A stretch of DNA of 45,570 nt, taken from contig CALLJS010000021.1 in assembly GCA_938050045.1 (NCBI GenBank), forward strand, positions 1 through 45,570, written 5' to 3'. Of this stretch, positions 7,031-16,037 are shown piece after piece. Within the stretch, counting starts at the first letter, position 1. Each line of letters begins with the position of its first letter. Below the pieces are notes generated by a model. The model did no database searches. It was not told where the DNA came from and was given only the letters and a program-made list of their open reading frames with translations. This stretch comes from an uncultured Sphingomonadaceae bacterium (GTDB taxonomy: Bacteria > Pseudomonadota > Alphaproteobacteria > Sphingomonadales > Sphingomonadaceae). Made by a program: the position numbers and the translations under genes.

Positions 7031-7375
7031 CAACGCTTAAGCATGGCCTAGCTCTGCAATATAACTCTGCAATATTTATCGAGGCAAATGGGGGACGAAT
7101 AATCTTGGCTGATACTTTCTATGATTGCCGCCTGCGCCAATACATTGGGTCAGCATTGCTAACCCTTAAATCCGCACAATAATAAAATTTGCAAGCTTAG
7201 GACGTTTTAATCGTTTATGATGTCGCAAAACTATGATAATTATAGTCTGTAACGCCCTTTCTGCGCTTGACTTATTACCATTTCCATCATATCTGACCAG
7301 CAACAGCGGCTGCACCATAGCGAATAACGGGCAGTTTTTATTTTTACGATATATAATTTTTTGAGGATTACAGCC
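7031..7375. other. Non-coding gap upstream of rpmH
   Basis: 345 nt without a gene I can support. Short open frames here lack homology and start signals. The only structure seen is a promoter-like pair at 7267-7295. No tRNA or other RNA fold was recognised. Confidence 0.5.
7267..7295 (+). promoter_or_regulatory. Possible sigma-70 promoter of rpmH-rnpA-yidD-yidC-engB
   Basis: TTGACT at 7267-7272, a 17-nt spacer and TATCTG at 7290-7295. Transcription would begin about 70 nt before the rpmH ATG. The -35 is good and the -10 only fair. Confidence 0.4.
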
Positions 7376-7510
7376 ATGAAACGGACTTTTCAGCCAAGCA
7401 ACCTTGTACGCAAGCGTCGCCACGGATTCCGTCATCGCATGGCGAGCGCCAATGGCCGTAAAATCCTTAATGCGCGCCGTGGACGTGGTCGTAACAGCCT
7501 CTCTGCTTAA
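7376..7510 (+). CDS. rpmH: 50S ribosomal protein L34
   Basis: A 44-residue, strongly basic protein beginning [19 protein letters not shown] and ending [10 protein letters not shown], which is the full L34 sequence pattern, including the conserved [12 protein letters not shown]34 is a small protein of the large ribosomal subunit. It is preceded by GAGG-type Shine-Dalgarno bases at the right distance and followed by rnpA, the near-universal bacterial order. The protein is too short to stand out by length alone but is certain by sequence. Confidence 0.97.
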   Translation: MKRTFQPSNLVRKRRHGFRHRMASANGRKILNARRGRGRNSLSA

Positions 7511-7517
7511 ACATATC

Positions 7518-7532
7518 GCCTATAATATAGGC
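7518..7532. repeat. Perfect short palindrome between rpmH and rnpA
   Basis: GCCTATA-A-TATAGGC lies 8 nt after the rpmH stop. With only a one-base centre and no T-run it is a poor terminator hairpin as DNA is written. It might be a partial attenuator, an RNA-processing site or a protein-binding site between two genes expressed at very different levels. Confidence 0.4.
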
Positions 7533-7579
7533 CATAACTATGTTTTATTGGCCGAGGTGGCGCATGAAGATGGCGCGTC

Positions 7580-7987
7580 ATGAGTATAAAATTCAAACCC
7601 TATGATATGATTCAAAACCGGTCAGACTTTCTGGCCGCCAATAAAGGCCGTCGATTCGCAACCAAAGCTTTTGTTTTATTGGTGCATGATCGTAAGGATG
7701 CGGACGATTCGGTTCGTTTGGGCATTACAGTGACCAAAAAAATCGGCAATGCAGTTGTGCGCAATGCCCTAAAAAGACGTTTGCGTTCATTGGCACGCGA
7801 ATTTTTGGCGGATGGCGGCAAAGCAGGTGCAGACCATATCTTAATCGGCAGAATTGGCGGCATAGACCGCGCATATGCATTGATGCGCGCGGACATGATA
7901 TTGGCGCTTAACAAGGTTGGAAAAGGCACAACTAAAACCGTACCACAAGAGATAGCGCAGGCCGACAATCAAGAAAAAAACGCATGA
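7580..7987 (+). CDS. rnpA: Ribonuclease P protein component
   Basis: A 135-residue basic protein. The RNase P signature is clear at residues 46-70: [20 protein letters not shown] followed by RRLR. It is the protein subunit that assists the catalytic RNA in 5' maturation of tRNAs. The C-terminal 25 residues are polar and not conserved in the family. The last codons overlap the start of yidD (ATGA-type overlap at 7984), so translation of the two is coupled. It lies in the standard rpmH-rnpA-yidD-yidC order. Confidence 0.95.
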   Translation: MSIKFKPYDMIQNRSDFLAANKGRRFATKAFVLLVHDRKDADDSVRLGITVTKKIGNAVVRNALKRRLRSLAREFLADGGKAGADHILIGRIGGIDRAYALMRADMILALNKVGKGTTKTVPQEIAQADNQEKNA

Positions 7988-8220
7988 TAGGACAGGCCAT
8001 AATCTTGGTGGCAAAATTATGGCAATGGGGGCCATCGCGCATTTTACCGCCGTCTTGCCGTTATAATCCAAGCTGCTCTGGCTATATGATTGAGGCTGTT
8101 CAAAAATTTGGCGCAATTAAAGGTGGATGGCTTGGCATTAAACGGCTATTGCGCTGTCACCCATGGGGCGGATATGGACATGATCCTGTGCCTTGTGATT
8201 GTAATGATAATGAAAAATAG
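7984..8220 (+). CDS. yidD: Membrane protein insertion efficiency factor YidD
   Basis: A 78-residue protein with the YidD hallmarks: [20 protein letters not shown] near residues 22-41, [19 protein letters not shown] and DPVP. The three conserved cysteines are present. YidD is a small amphipathic protein at the inner face of the membrane that helps YidC/Sec insert membrane proteins. Its start overlaps the end of rnpA by 4 nt, and yidC follows 11 nt later, so it belongs to one translational unit with both. Confidence 0.95.
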   Translation: MIGQAIILVAKLWQWGPSRILPPSCRYNPSCSGYMIEAVQKFGAIKGGWLGIKRLLRCHPWGGYGHDPVPCDCNDNEK

Positions 8221-8231
8221 GGAATTGTAAC

Positions 8232-10097
8232 GTGGAAGATCGCCGTAATTTGATATTGGCCGTCCTGCTAACGGGTTTGGTATTATTGGGATGGCCCTAT
8301 GTAGAAAATTATTTCTTTCCGCAGCCTGAGCCAACGGCCGAGCAAATAGCCGCGCAAAAGGTCGAAAAAAACAGCAGCACGGGCAGTTCATCTGATATTA
8401 ACGATCTGAATGCCAATGCAGCCCCCAAGAAAATATTAACGGTAGCCCAAGCCCTCAAAACCAATGCGCGCGTCAAAATTGAGACGCCGAAATTATCGGG
8501 CTCGATCAATCTGGAAGGGGCAAAAGTTGATGATATTTTGCTGCTTGCGCACCGAACAAAGTTGGCCAAAGATTCGCCGAAAGTCCGATTATTTGCACCA
8601 TCGGGCACCAAAGATGCTTATTATGCCCGTTTTGGTTGGGTTGGCAATGCTGCTGTCTTACCCGATGAAAAAACTATTTGGAATCCTTCTGCCGCTGCAT
8701 TGACGCCCATCACGCCTCTCGCCTTGGATTGGACCAACCCCCAAGGTCAGAAATTTGAATTATTATTTTCTATCGATGAAAATTATATGATTAATGTCAC
8801 GCAGAAGTTTACCAATGGTGGTTCAACCAATGCACAATCCTTAGCAGCAGATACTACGTCCGAAGAAGGCGAACAAACACAAGAAGAAATACAGCAAATA
8901 GCACGCGCAACTGAGCAAAAAGTTGAAATTGCACCGACAGGGTTTTTGATTCGTTCAACCGCCCCCGAAGATCAAGGTTTTTGGAATGTTCATGTAGGCC
9001 CTATGGGTGTGTTTAACGATGTTGCCGATTATGATTGGGAATATGATGATGTCGAAGAAGCCCCCAATGGCGTTGACTTTGCCTCCAAGGGGGGTTGGTT
9101 AGGCTTTACCGACAAATATTGGCTCGGCGCTCTCATCCCCGATCAAAAAACGAATATCAAAGCCCGTTTCAGCACTGCCAATGGCAATTATCAAACCATC
9201 ATGGTGCGCGAAACCCAAGACACAGTCGCGGCGGGCGCAAGCATTTCGCACGATAGCCGTCTCTTTGCTGGGGCAAAAGAAGTGGTGATATTGGATAAAT
9301 ATACCGACGAATATGGCGTTCCTAAATTAGACCTCGCGATTGATTGGGGGTGGTTCCGCGTTATCGAGAAATTCTTCTTTCTGATATTGAATACTTTTTT
9401 TGGATGGTTTGGTAATTTTGGTTTTGCCATTATCGGTTTAACCATTGTGGTGCGCGGCCTTATGTTCCCCATCGCGCAAAAACAATTCAAATCTATGGCC
9501 GTTATGCGCACACTGCAGCCCAAAATGAAAAAAATTCAGGAAAAGTTTAAGGACGACAAACAAAAGCAACAGCAAGAGATTATGAAGCTCTATAAAGAGG
9601 AAAAAGCCAATCCATTGGCGGGCTGTTTGCCCATATTGATCCAAATACCTATTTTCTTTGCGCTCTATAAATTACTATTACTATCGATTGAAATGCGTCA
9701 TCAGCCGTTTATTCTATGGATTAAAGATCTCTCGGTTCCTGATCCATTAACGCCAATAAATTTATTCGGTTTGCTACCCTTCACGCCGCCATCTTTTATC
9801 GCCATTGGTATTTTGCCAATTTTATTGGGTGTATCCATGTGGGGCATGTTGCGTCTTAATCCGCCGCCAACCGATGAAATTCAAAAGCAGATATTTGGCC
9901 TTATGCCGTGGTTCTTAATGTTCGTAATGGCACCTTTTGCCGCAGGATTACAGCTTTATTGGGTGGTTTCAAACCTTCTTACCATTGCACAGCAAAAATG
10001 GCTCTATTCGCGCCATCCGCAAATCAAAGAACAAATGGCCCAAGAGGCTGCTGAGAAAGCCGCCAAAAAAGCTGCCAAAAAAGCTTCAGGGTCTTAA
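8232..10097 (+). CDS. yidC: Membrane protein insertase YidC
   Basis: A 621-residue long-form (Gram-negative) YidC/Oxa1 protein. It has an N-terminal membrane anchor (residues 6-24), a large periplasmic domain to about 380 and the conserved insertase core with its helices at about 385-600. The core includes NPLAGCLPILIQIPIFFALY in the family-typical place and a conserved Arg in the hydrophilic groove (VVRGLMFPIAQKQF). The C-terminal tail is Lys/Ala-rich (KAAKKAAKKA), which in alphaproteobacteria can contact the ribosome. The TTG/ATG choice is settled by GTG at 8232, 11 nt after yidD. It inserts inner-membrane proteins with or without SecYEG. Confidence 0.95.
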   Translation: MEDRRNLILAVLLTGLVLLGWPYVENYFFPQPEPTAEQIAAQKVEKNSSTGSSSDINDLNANAAPKKILTVAQALKTNARVKIETPKLSGSINLEGAKVDDILLLAHRTKLAKDSPKVRLFAPSGTKDAYYARFGWVGNAAVLPDEKTIWNPSAAALTPITPLALDWTNPQGQKFELLFSIDENYMINVTQKFTNGGSTNAQSLAADTTSEEGEQTQEEIQQIARATEQKVEIAPTGFLIRSTAPEDQGFWNVHVGPMGVFNDVADYDWEYDDVEEAPNGVDFASKGGWLGFTDKYWLGALIPDQKTNIKARFSTANGNYQTIMVRETQDTVAAGASISHDSRLFAGAKEVVILDKYTDEYGVPKLDLAIDWGWFRVIEKFFFLILNTFFGWFGNFGFAIIGLTIVVRGLMFPIAQKQFKSMAVMRTLQPKMKKIQEKFKDDKQKQQQEIMKLYKEEKANPLAGCLPILIQIPIFFALYKLLLLSIEMRHQPFILWIKDLSVPDPLTPINLFGLLPFTPPSFIAIGILPILLGVSMWGMLRLNPPPTDEIQKQIFGLMPWFLMFVMAPFAAGLQLYWVVSNLLTIAQQKWLYSRHPQIKEQMAQEAAEKAAKKAAKKASGS

Positions 10098-10104
10098 ATC
10101 CGTC

Positions 10105-10749
10105 ATGAAAGCGGCAGAAGAAAGCAGCGCAGAACGCGCCAATCGGATATTCTCTGGGCCCATTGCATTTTTGCGATCGGCCCCAAAATTAGAATTTCTG
10201 CCTGAACCAGAGGTCATTGAAATCGCTTTTGCGGGACGCTCCAATGTTGGTAAGTCATCGCTTATCAATGCCGTTACCAAGCGCAATGGATTGGCCCGTG
10301 CATCCAATACACCAGGGCGTACCCAAGAATTAAACTTTTTTGATGTTGGCGAACCACTGCTTTTTCGTATTGTTGATATGCCCGGCTATGGTTATGCCAA
10401 AGCCCCAATACAAACGGTCAAAAAATGGCGACATCTTATCAATGATTATCTGCGCGGACGTCAGGTGTTGAAACGCACATTTGTCCTTATCGATAGCAGA
10501 CGCGGCGTTAGAGATGTCGATCATGATATTATGAAAATGCTCGATGAAGCCGCAGTAAGCTATCGCATCATCCTTACCAAGGCCGATAAGATTAAAAATA
10601 GCGCGTTAGAGCGCGTCACAGCAGAGACGCTAATAGCTCTATCAAAGCATCCCGCTGCCTTTCCTGAAATATCCGTCACCTCTGCGGAAAAAAAAATGGG
10701 TATAGAGGCATTGCGCGAGACGATATTGGATGCCGTATTGGGCTATTAA
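10105..10749 (+). CDS. engB: Ribosome-biogenesis GTPase YihA/EngB
   Basis: A 214-residue P-loop GTPase. G1 is AFAGRSNVGKSS (about 46-57), the switch region is SNTPGRTQ, G3 is DMPGYGYA and G4 is TKADK, in the order and spacing of EngB, which acts in 50S subunit assembly. I start it at ATG 10105, 7 nt after the yidC stop; the longer open frame upstream lies within yidC and is not used. It completes the rpmH to engB transcription unit. Confidence 0.93.
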   Translation: MKAAEESSAERANRIFSGPIAFLRSAPKLEFLPEPEVIEIAFAGRSNVGKSSLINAVTKRNGLARASNTPGRTQELNFFDVGEPLLFRIVDMPGYGYAKAPIQTVKKWRHLINDYLRGRQVLKRTFVLIDSRRGVRDVDHDIMKMLDEAAVSYRIILTKADKIKNSALERVTAETLIALSKHPAAFPEISVTSAEKKMGIEALRETILDAVLGY

Positions 10750-10782
10750 ATTTTATAATCTTCTTATAATCTAGGAAAATAT

Positions 10783-11436
10783 ATGAAATTAATCATCGGA
10801 AATAAAAATTATTCGAGCTGGTCTTTGCGCGGTTGGCTTGCGTGTAAACAATCTGGCATCGGTTTCGAAGAAGAGACAATCTCTCTCTATGGTAAAGGGT
10901 GGGAAAAACGCAAAACACAAAAAGATCTCATTCCATCCAATGGCAAAGTTCCGATACTATGGGACAAAGATATAGTGGTATGGGATTCGCTTGCCATTAT
11001 CGACTGGCTTGCTGAAAAAGTTGGGCATGATAGATTTTGGCCCAAGGACATAGCCGCCAATGCGATGGCGCGCAGCTTATCCGCAGAAATGCACGCAGGC
11101 TTTCACGCACTCAGATCCGAATGCCCGATGAATATCAAACAAAATTATGATGATTTTGTACCCAGCGAAGCGGCGAAGCAAGATGCTATCAGGATAGTTG
11201 CTTCATGGGCCGAAGCACGATCGCGTTTTGGCAGCAATGGCCCCTATCTATTTGGTACATTCAGCGCAGCCGACATTATATATGCTCCCATCGTGAGTCG
11301 TTTCAAAACCTATGGTTTTGTTTTACCGGGTTTTGCACAAGCCTATTGCGATACCATATTAGAACATAGTTGGATAAAAAATTGGTATGAAGACGCACGA
11401 GCAGAGCCGTGGGTTTTGGAGCGATTTGAGCGGTAA
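10783..11436 (+). CDS. Glutathione S-transferase family protein
   Basis: A 217-residue protein with a thioredoxin-like N-terminal domain. It begins with KLIIGNKNYSSWSLRGWLA, where the NYSSWS turn supplies the likely glutathione-activating Ser. NGKVPILWDKDIVVWDSLAI carries the cis-Pro and the glutathione gamma-Glu binding Ser. A helical C-terminal domain follows (about 90-217). This matches the small bacterial GSTs of the maleylacetoacetate isomerase-like group. The substrate is unknown. It follows engB by 33 nt and is probably on the same strand by chance or as the last gene of the transcript. Confidence 0.85.
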   Translation: MKLIIGNKNYSSWSLRGWLACKQSGIGFEEETISLYGKGWEKRKTQKDLIPSNGKVPILWDKDIVVWDSLAIIDWLAEKVGHDRFWPKDIAANAMARSLSAEMHAGFHALRSECPMNIKQNYDDFVPSEAAKQDAIRIVASWAEARSRFGSNGPYLFGTFSAADIIYAPIVSRFKTYGFVLPGFAQAYCDTILEHSWIKNWYEDARAEPWVLERFER

Positions 11437-11811
11437 TATACTATCGCTCATGCCAATATATTATAGATTAGCATTCTAATTATCAGAATCGCATGTTAAT
11501 CTTTGAATGAATCATGAACATTCTTGGTCCGATTCATTCAAAAATAGCCATTTTTTCGAAATTATATCATATAATAGAAATAATTTACATTTTATCCAAT
11601 ATAAAAAAATGTTTATTTTTAATAACTTAAGTAGATTTACGCTATTATCTAGCAAATTATATCTATACTAAGCCGTAAAGGTGTTGTAGCCGAAAGTTTC
11701 GTCGGTCGCGTTTAACTCGATCGACGGCCATGATTTTAGATTGTACAGGGAAAAAAGCCTGATCGATTGTTTACAATGAGTGGTGATCGAGTAGGAAGGA
11801 AAGGACCAAAA
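11437..11811. other. AT-rich gap before the Cys-rich lipoprotein gene
   Basis: 375 nt with no supported gene. The first two thirds are very AT-rich. The final 130 nt are more mixed and contain repeated CGATCGA/GATCGA-type words (11717-11790) that might be a 5' leader or binding sites. No promoter is convincing enough to call. Confidence 0.4.
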
Positions 11812-12153
11812 ATGAGAAAAACTAAACTTGCATCTATGCTAGCAGTAGCTGGCGGTCTTGCAATCGCAACTAGCGCATGTTCATCTGAAACAGCAACTGA
11901 CGTTGTTGAAGGTGTTGAATGTGCAGCTTGTGGTGCAGCTTGTGCAGCTGGCTGTGCCGTATGCGGTGCAGTTGAAGGCGCTTGTGCAGCAGAATGCGCA
12001 GCAGCGTGCGGCGCTTGTGCAGCAGCTTGCGGCGCAGCTAGTGCGGCTTGTGGCGTTGCTGAAGCCGCTTGCGGTGCAGCATGCAGCGTTTCTGATGCGG
12101 CATGTGCTGTTAAAGACACCGCATGTGCAGCAGCTTGTGCTGTAGCAGAATAA
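11812..12153 (+). CDS. Cys/Ala-repeat lipoprotein, unknown function
   Basis: A 113-residue protein. A lipoprotein signal (LAVAGGLAIATSAC; lipid Cys about 23) is followed by a mature part made almost wholly of Ala, Gly and Cys in the pattern CAAC/CGAAC/CAAAC. I count 17 cysteines including the lipobox one, mostly spaced by two to six small residues. I do not recognise a family. The regular spacing suggests a metal-binding or disulfide-networked envelope protein; an amyloid-like or coat role is another possibility. The start is the ATG at 11812, preceded by AAGGAAAGGA. It has its own terminator at 12175-12204, so it is monocistronic. An open frame on the opposite strand is only the shadow of the repeats. 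Confidence 0.75.
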   Translation: MRKTKLASMLAVAGGLAIATSACSSETATDVVEGVECAACGAACAAGCAVCGAVEGACAAECAAACGACAAACGAASAACGVAEAACGAACSVSDAACAVKDTACAAACAVAE

Positions 12154-12174
12154 GCTAACCGCTTTTAATGAATG

Positions 12175-12204
12175 AGACGGCGCTTCATCGCGTCGTCTTT
12201 TTTT
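12175..12204 (+). terminator. Rho-independent terminator of the Cys-rich lipoprotein gene
   Basis: GACGGCGC-TTCATC-GCGTCGTC forms an 8-bp stem with one G-U pair, followed by seven T residues, 21 nt after the stop codon. Confidence 0.85.
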
Positions 12205-12322
12205 ATGGGCGCATTAAATTAATTAAGTTAATTGAAAATTTCGCTTATAAATTAAAAAATAATCTTTATATTATTCATTTCCAAACCAAGTTAGTGGCCT
12301 AATTATTCGGAGTGTTTTCAAT

Positions 12323-12994
12323 ATGGCAGACAAATGTACATTGCAATTAGCAGCGGCTGAAACTGTAATTGAGACAATTGTGGCCATGGCACAAGAGGGA
12401 AAGCCTTTGATGCAAAGGGTTTTACCAGAAGATGATATTAAATGGTGGGAACATTATCCCAAATTAGATGCGCGCAGCAAAAGTTGCAAAGCGCGTTGGT
12501 ATTATCATGTGCATAAACCGGGGTCTCGCAGCCCTGATGAACATGGACATTTCCACCTATTCCTTGATAAATCTCAGATAAAGAGAGCATCGCGCACCAT
12601 TGCTAAGCCTGCTCATTATAAAAATAAGAAAAAAGCGCGTGTTACGCATTTGATAGCCTTATCTATCGACAAAAATGGTATCCCGCGCGAATGGTTTACA
12701 ACCAACCGCTGGGTCACGGATGAATGGATGTATCCAGCACAAACCATGATCAACCATATCGATCTTTACAATGTGGATGACACAGCAGAAGATAGGCTGG
12801 TCAATAAGTTAATTACCGCTATGGTTCGGCTTTACAGCGATGAGATAGAAGAATTATTGCTCGAGCGCGATGCTAAACTTAGGGACATTGGCGCTGGCCG
12901 AGACACGCCTGAACTTTTTAATAAGGGCAATGAAATATTGTCAACGCGCATGATTGATTTGGATGCTAAGATTGAAGCTTTGGAAGCCGAATGA
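12323..12994 (+). CDS. Conserved hypothetical protein (DUF6969-like)
   Basis: A 223-residue soluble protein with no signal or membrane segment. Its middle has WWEHYPKLDAR (about 46-56), RWYYHVHKPG (63-72) and EHGHFHLFLD (78-87), then a WFTTNRWVTDEWMYPA block. This matches my memory of a conserved proteobacterial family (DUF6969) of unknown function. The His-rich HGHFHLF segment might bind metal. The C-terminal third is helical and charged. Its stop overlaps the dapE start by 4 nt, so the two are co-translated; whether that reflects a shared role in lysine/cell-wall synthesis cannot be told. Confidence 0.6.
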   Translation: MADKCTLQLAAAETVIETIVAMAQEGKPLMQRVLPEDDIKWWEHYPKLDARSKSCKARWYYHVHKPGSRSPDEHGHFHLFLDKSQIKRASRTIAKPAHYKNKKKARVTHLIALSIDKNGIPREWFTTNRWVTDEWMYPAQTMINHIDLYNVDDTAEDRLVNKLITAMVRLYSDEIEELLLERDAKLRDIGAGRDTPELFNKGNEILSTRMIDLDAKIEALEAE

Positions 12995-14109
12995 GCCGCG
13001 CCTGCGATATTGCAAAAAAGCTAATAGAATGCCCTAGCGTAACCCCAGCTACAGGCCAAGTTTTTGACAGCTTAGAGTCCCTATTGAAGCCGCTTGGCTT
13101 TCATGTCCATCGTTTTATCGAGGGGGATGCTCCCGATGGCCCAGTAGAAAATTTATTGGCCCTTCGCGGAACTAGCGGCTCGCATTTTGCTTATGCAGGC
13201 CATGTAGATGTTGTGCCGCCTGGCGATGGTTGGAGCGGCGATCCTTTTACGCCTGAAATTCGTGATGCTTTGCTCTATGGACGCGGTGCTGTCGATATGA
13301 AGGGCAGTATCGCATCCTTCATTGCAGCTTTGGATATTATACCATCGGATAGCGGCATCATTAGCCTGATTATTACCGGCGATGAGGAAGGCCCAGCGAC
13401 CTATGGCACCCAATCTATCATACGCTATATGAAAGAGCATAATATTGTACCCGATCTATGCTTGGTCGGCGAACCAACGTCTGTCGATAGATTGGGCGAT
13501 ATGATTAAAATAGGTCGACGCGGGAGCGTTAATATGTGGATAAATGTAGAGGGCATGCAAGGCCATGTTGCCTATCCGCATTTGGCCGATAATCCGATCA
13601 CCAAATTAACCGCTATCATGAGCGAAATTGAGGCGATACAATTGGACGAAGGGACCGATTGGTTTCAACCCAGCAATATCGAATTTACTGACCTTACCGT
13701 TGGTAATCGCGCGCATAATGTCATTCCTGCAAAGGCCCAAGCAAGGCTCTCAATCCGATTTAATGATAAGCATAGCGGCCAGCAATTGGTGGATCAAATG
13801 AGCAGTATCGCTCAACAATATGGCGGCACAATAGACGCGCGTATTTCGGGAGAACCGTTCCTAACGCCGCCCGGTGAATTTTCTGATATAATCAGCAAAG
13901 CCATCAAAGATATAGTTGGCATAGATACACAATTATCGACCAGCGGTGGGACGAGCGATGCAAGATTTTTATCTGCGCTCTGTCCCGTTGTGGAATTTGG
14001 CCTGCGCAATGCGACAATGCATAAATTAGACGAAGCAGCCGAAGTCGAAGATTTGGATATGCTCGCGGCTATCTATGCCAAAATAGCCACTGCTGCTCTA
14101 TCGCGCTAA
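12991..14109 (+). CDS. dapE: Succinyl-diaminopimelate desuccinylase
   Basis: A 372-residue M20-family di-zinc hydrolase. The metal and catalytic residues are visible: H71 and D73 in AGHVDVVPPGD, D102 in GRGAVDMKGS, and the E132/E133 pair in TGDEEGPA. VGEPTS and the lid/dimerisation domain (about 180-290) follow, and a late His lies in NATMHKLDE. DapE removes succinate from N-succinyl-LL-diaminopimelate in the lysine and peptidoglycan-precursor pathway; dapB of the same pathway is at 35953. Start overlaps the preceding gene by 4 nt. It ends 5 nt from the convergent smr gene. Confidence 0.95.
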   Translation: MSRACDIAKKLIECPSVTPATGQVFDSLESLLKPLGFHVHRFIEGDAPDGPVENLLALRGTSGSHFAYAGHVDVVPPGDGWSGDPFTPEIRDALLYGRGAVDMKGSIASFIAALDIIPSDSGIISLIITGDEEGPATYGTQSIIRYMKEHNIVPDLCLVGEPTSVDRLGDMIKIGRRGSVNMWINVEGMQGHVAYPHLADNPITKLTAIMSEIEAIQLDEGTDWFQPSNIEFTDLTVGNRAHNVIPAKAQARLSIRFNDKHSGQQLVDQMSSIAQQYGGTIDARISGEPFLTPPGEFSDIISKAIKDIVGIDTQLSTSGGTSDARFLSALCPVVEFGLRNATMHKLDEAAEVEDLDMLAAIYAKIATAALSR

Positions 14110-14114
14110 TCGCA

Positions 14115-14750
14115 TTATTTACGTAATATGATATATATAGCACCAGCGCCGCCATGGCGCGGATGCGCATTGCGCACGCTCGCGATATAATCGCTATGCC
14201 GCGATGCAGAGAGCCAATCACGCATAACCGCTCTAATACCGCCGCGCCCCTCTCCGCTCGCGCGATCATAGTGTCGTTGACGCCCTGTGACCAACAATAT
14301 CACGCGCAATTTTTGCGCCCTTGCTTGCTCCAAAGCACCATCCAATCGATTATAGGCGCTTTGTAATCCAGCTCCGTGCAAATCGATGCTAATGTCGGGA
14401 ATAACCACCCCCTTATTCAATCGCTTTTCCCAATGACCATCCAATCCATTATGCACAGATTTTTGAGAGGTTTTGAACGCATCTTGGTTGGTTAGACGAT
14501 TTTCTCGTTTCTGGGGAGCAGCTATTGGCTTGCTCAGCGCGGCGGCCAAATCTTCGCGCGTAGGGTCAAGAGAGGTTTTTATATTCTGCCTATTATGGGG
14601 AATTTGATTTGGCTCAATCCGCTCTTTGCGCCGAGGAAGATCGCGCTTTGCCGATGTCTTATATTTTATCTTGCTATTGGATAGCGGCGTGATGCTCTCG
14701 ATAACTTTGCGCCATAATTCTTTTTCATCTTGTCCCAGATTGCGTGCCAT
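14115..14750 (-). CDS. Smr-domain protein
   Basis: A 211-residue protein. The first 120 residues are basic and low in hydrophobics, probably disordered. The C-terminal Smr domain (about 122-211) shows ISIDLHGAGLQSAYNRLDGA, LLVTGRQRHYD, GGIRAVMRDWL and HGGAGAIYIILRK. Smr domains are small nucleases or nucleic-acid binding modules; DLHG and the HGGxGA motif are its catalytic signatures. It follows mltA by 24 nt on the same strand, after timA and mltA, a common arrangement in Sphingomonadales. Confidence 0.85.
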   Translation of the reverse strand: MARNLGQDEKELWRKVIESITPLSNSKIKYKTSAKRDLPRRKERIEPNQIPHNRQNIKTSLDPTREDLAAALSKPIAAPQKRENRLTNQDAFKTSQKSVHNGLDGHWEKRLNKGVVIPDISIDLHGAGLQSAYNRLDGALEQARAQKLRVILLVTGRQRHYDRASGEGRGGIRAVMRDWLSASRHSDYIASVRNAHPRHGGAGAIYIILRK

Positions 14751-14774
14751 GATTCATATATCAAATTCTATAAA

Positions 14775-16037
14775 TCAAAGCCCGAGACGCTCAACAGAGG
14801 CCTTGGGCAGGAATAATAATGCGCTACCCCGCGCCGCCATACCGCCCGAAATAGCTTTTGCGCGCTCACCAGCACCCCAGAAAGTATCGAAACGATTAGC
14901 CCCTTTTATGGCACCGCCCGTATCCTGCGCTATCCACATACCATTGGGTTTTGAACGATCCATAGAAATCCAAACAGGTGCGCCCAACGGCGTATATTTC
15001 GGATCGGCCGCAACGCTGCTTTCTGCCACAACAGGAAGCCCCAATGCACCGAGCGGGCCAGCGCCCGTTAGCTCTTGAAAGAAAATATAGCTTTTATTTT
15101 CGTGCATGATTTTGCGGCCTTCTTTGGGGTTGCGCCTCAACCAAGCCGTTATTCCTTGCAAGGAAGATTCGCCTGGTTCAAGCAAACCGCGCTCCTTCAT
15201 CAAGCGGCCAATGCCTGTATAATCATGGCCATTTTGGCTGGCATAGCCAATACGCATGATGCGGCCATCGGGCGAACGCAAACGGCCAGAGCCTTGGATT
15301 TGTAGAAAAAAGAAATCTACTGAGTCTTTGGCCCATGCTATTTCAAGGCCGCGCCCTTCGAGCGAACCATTTTCAATCTCTGCACGATCTTCATAAAGCG
15401 TATATCCATCTTCGCCAAAACGCTTACCTCTGACGGTTTTACCGCTTACGGATTCCACATTGAAACGCGCCAAATCTTCTTGCGTTAAATCTTCTGCTTG
15501 AATGGTGAGTAAATCATCGGGTTTTGCATAAACAGGGACATCAAACCCTGCGATTTTCTCTCTTGAGCCTTCAATTTCTGGTTCAAAATATCCCGTCACA
15601 AAGGAACGGCCATCGCCCACCTGGACCGCGACCAAATGCGTTGCAAAGAAATTAACCGCATCGCCATCCCATGATTTCGCCGCCTCGCAAGGCTCGCGCC
15701 AATCTGCGCCTTCGGTTAAGCCGCTGACATCCTTGCGCCAAATTACCGAACGACACGATGTATTAAATGCGGCCAATGCCGCGCTAGCATCTTTATCATT
15801 AATAGCAAGCTCGCCAATATCGGGGCCGCGCCTTACTCCTAAGCTTGCAGCGCTTGTGCCATCACCGTTCTGCTGCGGAGCGGGCAATGGTTCGCGGGCG
15901 ACAGAAGCAATGGGCTGGGCCGCCGCGCCAGCATCAGGTTGAGAAACGGGTATATTGGTCCCCGGAGGAATGATGGTCGCACACGACGCTAATAACAGGC
16001 TCAATCCGCCAAGCGATACAAGAGTTTTAAAGTGCAT
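14775..16037 (-). CDS. mltA: Membrane-bound lytic murein transglycosylase A
   Basis: A 420-residue lipoprotein (signal LLLASC, Cys about 19). The MltA domain spans about 130-310 (VTGYFEPEIEGS, ENGSLEGRGLEIAWAKDSVD, FFLQIQGSGRL, RIGYASQNGHDYTGIGR), and the 3D (Asp-box) domain is at about 365-415 (WIAQDTGGAIKGANRFDTFW), with its conserved aspartates. MltA cleaves peptidoglycan glycan strands, forming 1,6-anhydromuramyl ends. Its ATG shares one base with the stop of the upstream timA-like gene, so they are coupled. Confidence 0.93.
   Translation of the reverse strand: MHFKTLVSLGGLSLLLASCATIIPPGTNIPVSQPDAGAAAQPIASVAREPLPAPQQNGDGTSAASLGVRRGPDIGELAINDKDASAALAAFNTSCRSVIWRKDVSGLTEGADWREPCEAAKSWDGDAVNFFATHLVAVQVGDGRSFVTGYFEPEIEGSREKIAGFDVPVYAKPDDLLTIQAEDLTQEDLARFNVESVSGKTVRGKRFGEDGYTLYEDRAEIENGSLEGRGLEIAWAKDSVDFFFLQIQGSGRLRSPDGRIMRIGYASQNGHDYTGIGRLMKERGLLEPGESSLQGITAWLRRNPKEGRKIMHENKSYIFFQELTGAGPLGALGLPVVAESSVAADPKYTPLGAPVWISMDRSKPNGMWIAQDTGGAIKGANRFDTFWGAGERAKAISGGMAARGSALLFLPKASVERLGL

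Noticed and set aside
7031-7375. Short frames around 6946-7182 and 7166-7435
   Set aside because: The first is an out-of-frame run from the PGPGW gene and the second overlaps the rpmH promoter and coding region. Neither resembles a protein.
11736-12119. Ala/Pro/His-rich open frame opposite the Cys-rich lipoprotein
   Set aside because: It is a by-product of the GCA/TGC repeats. It lacks a ribosome binding site, and the + strand frame has a lipobox, a Shine-Dalgarno sequence and a terminator.
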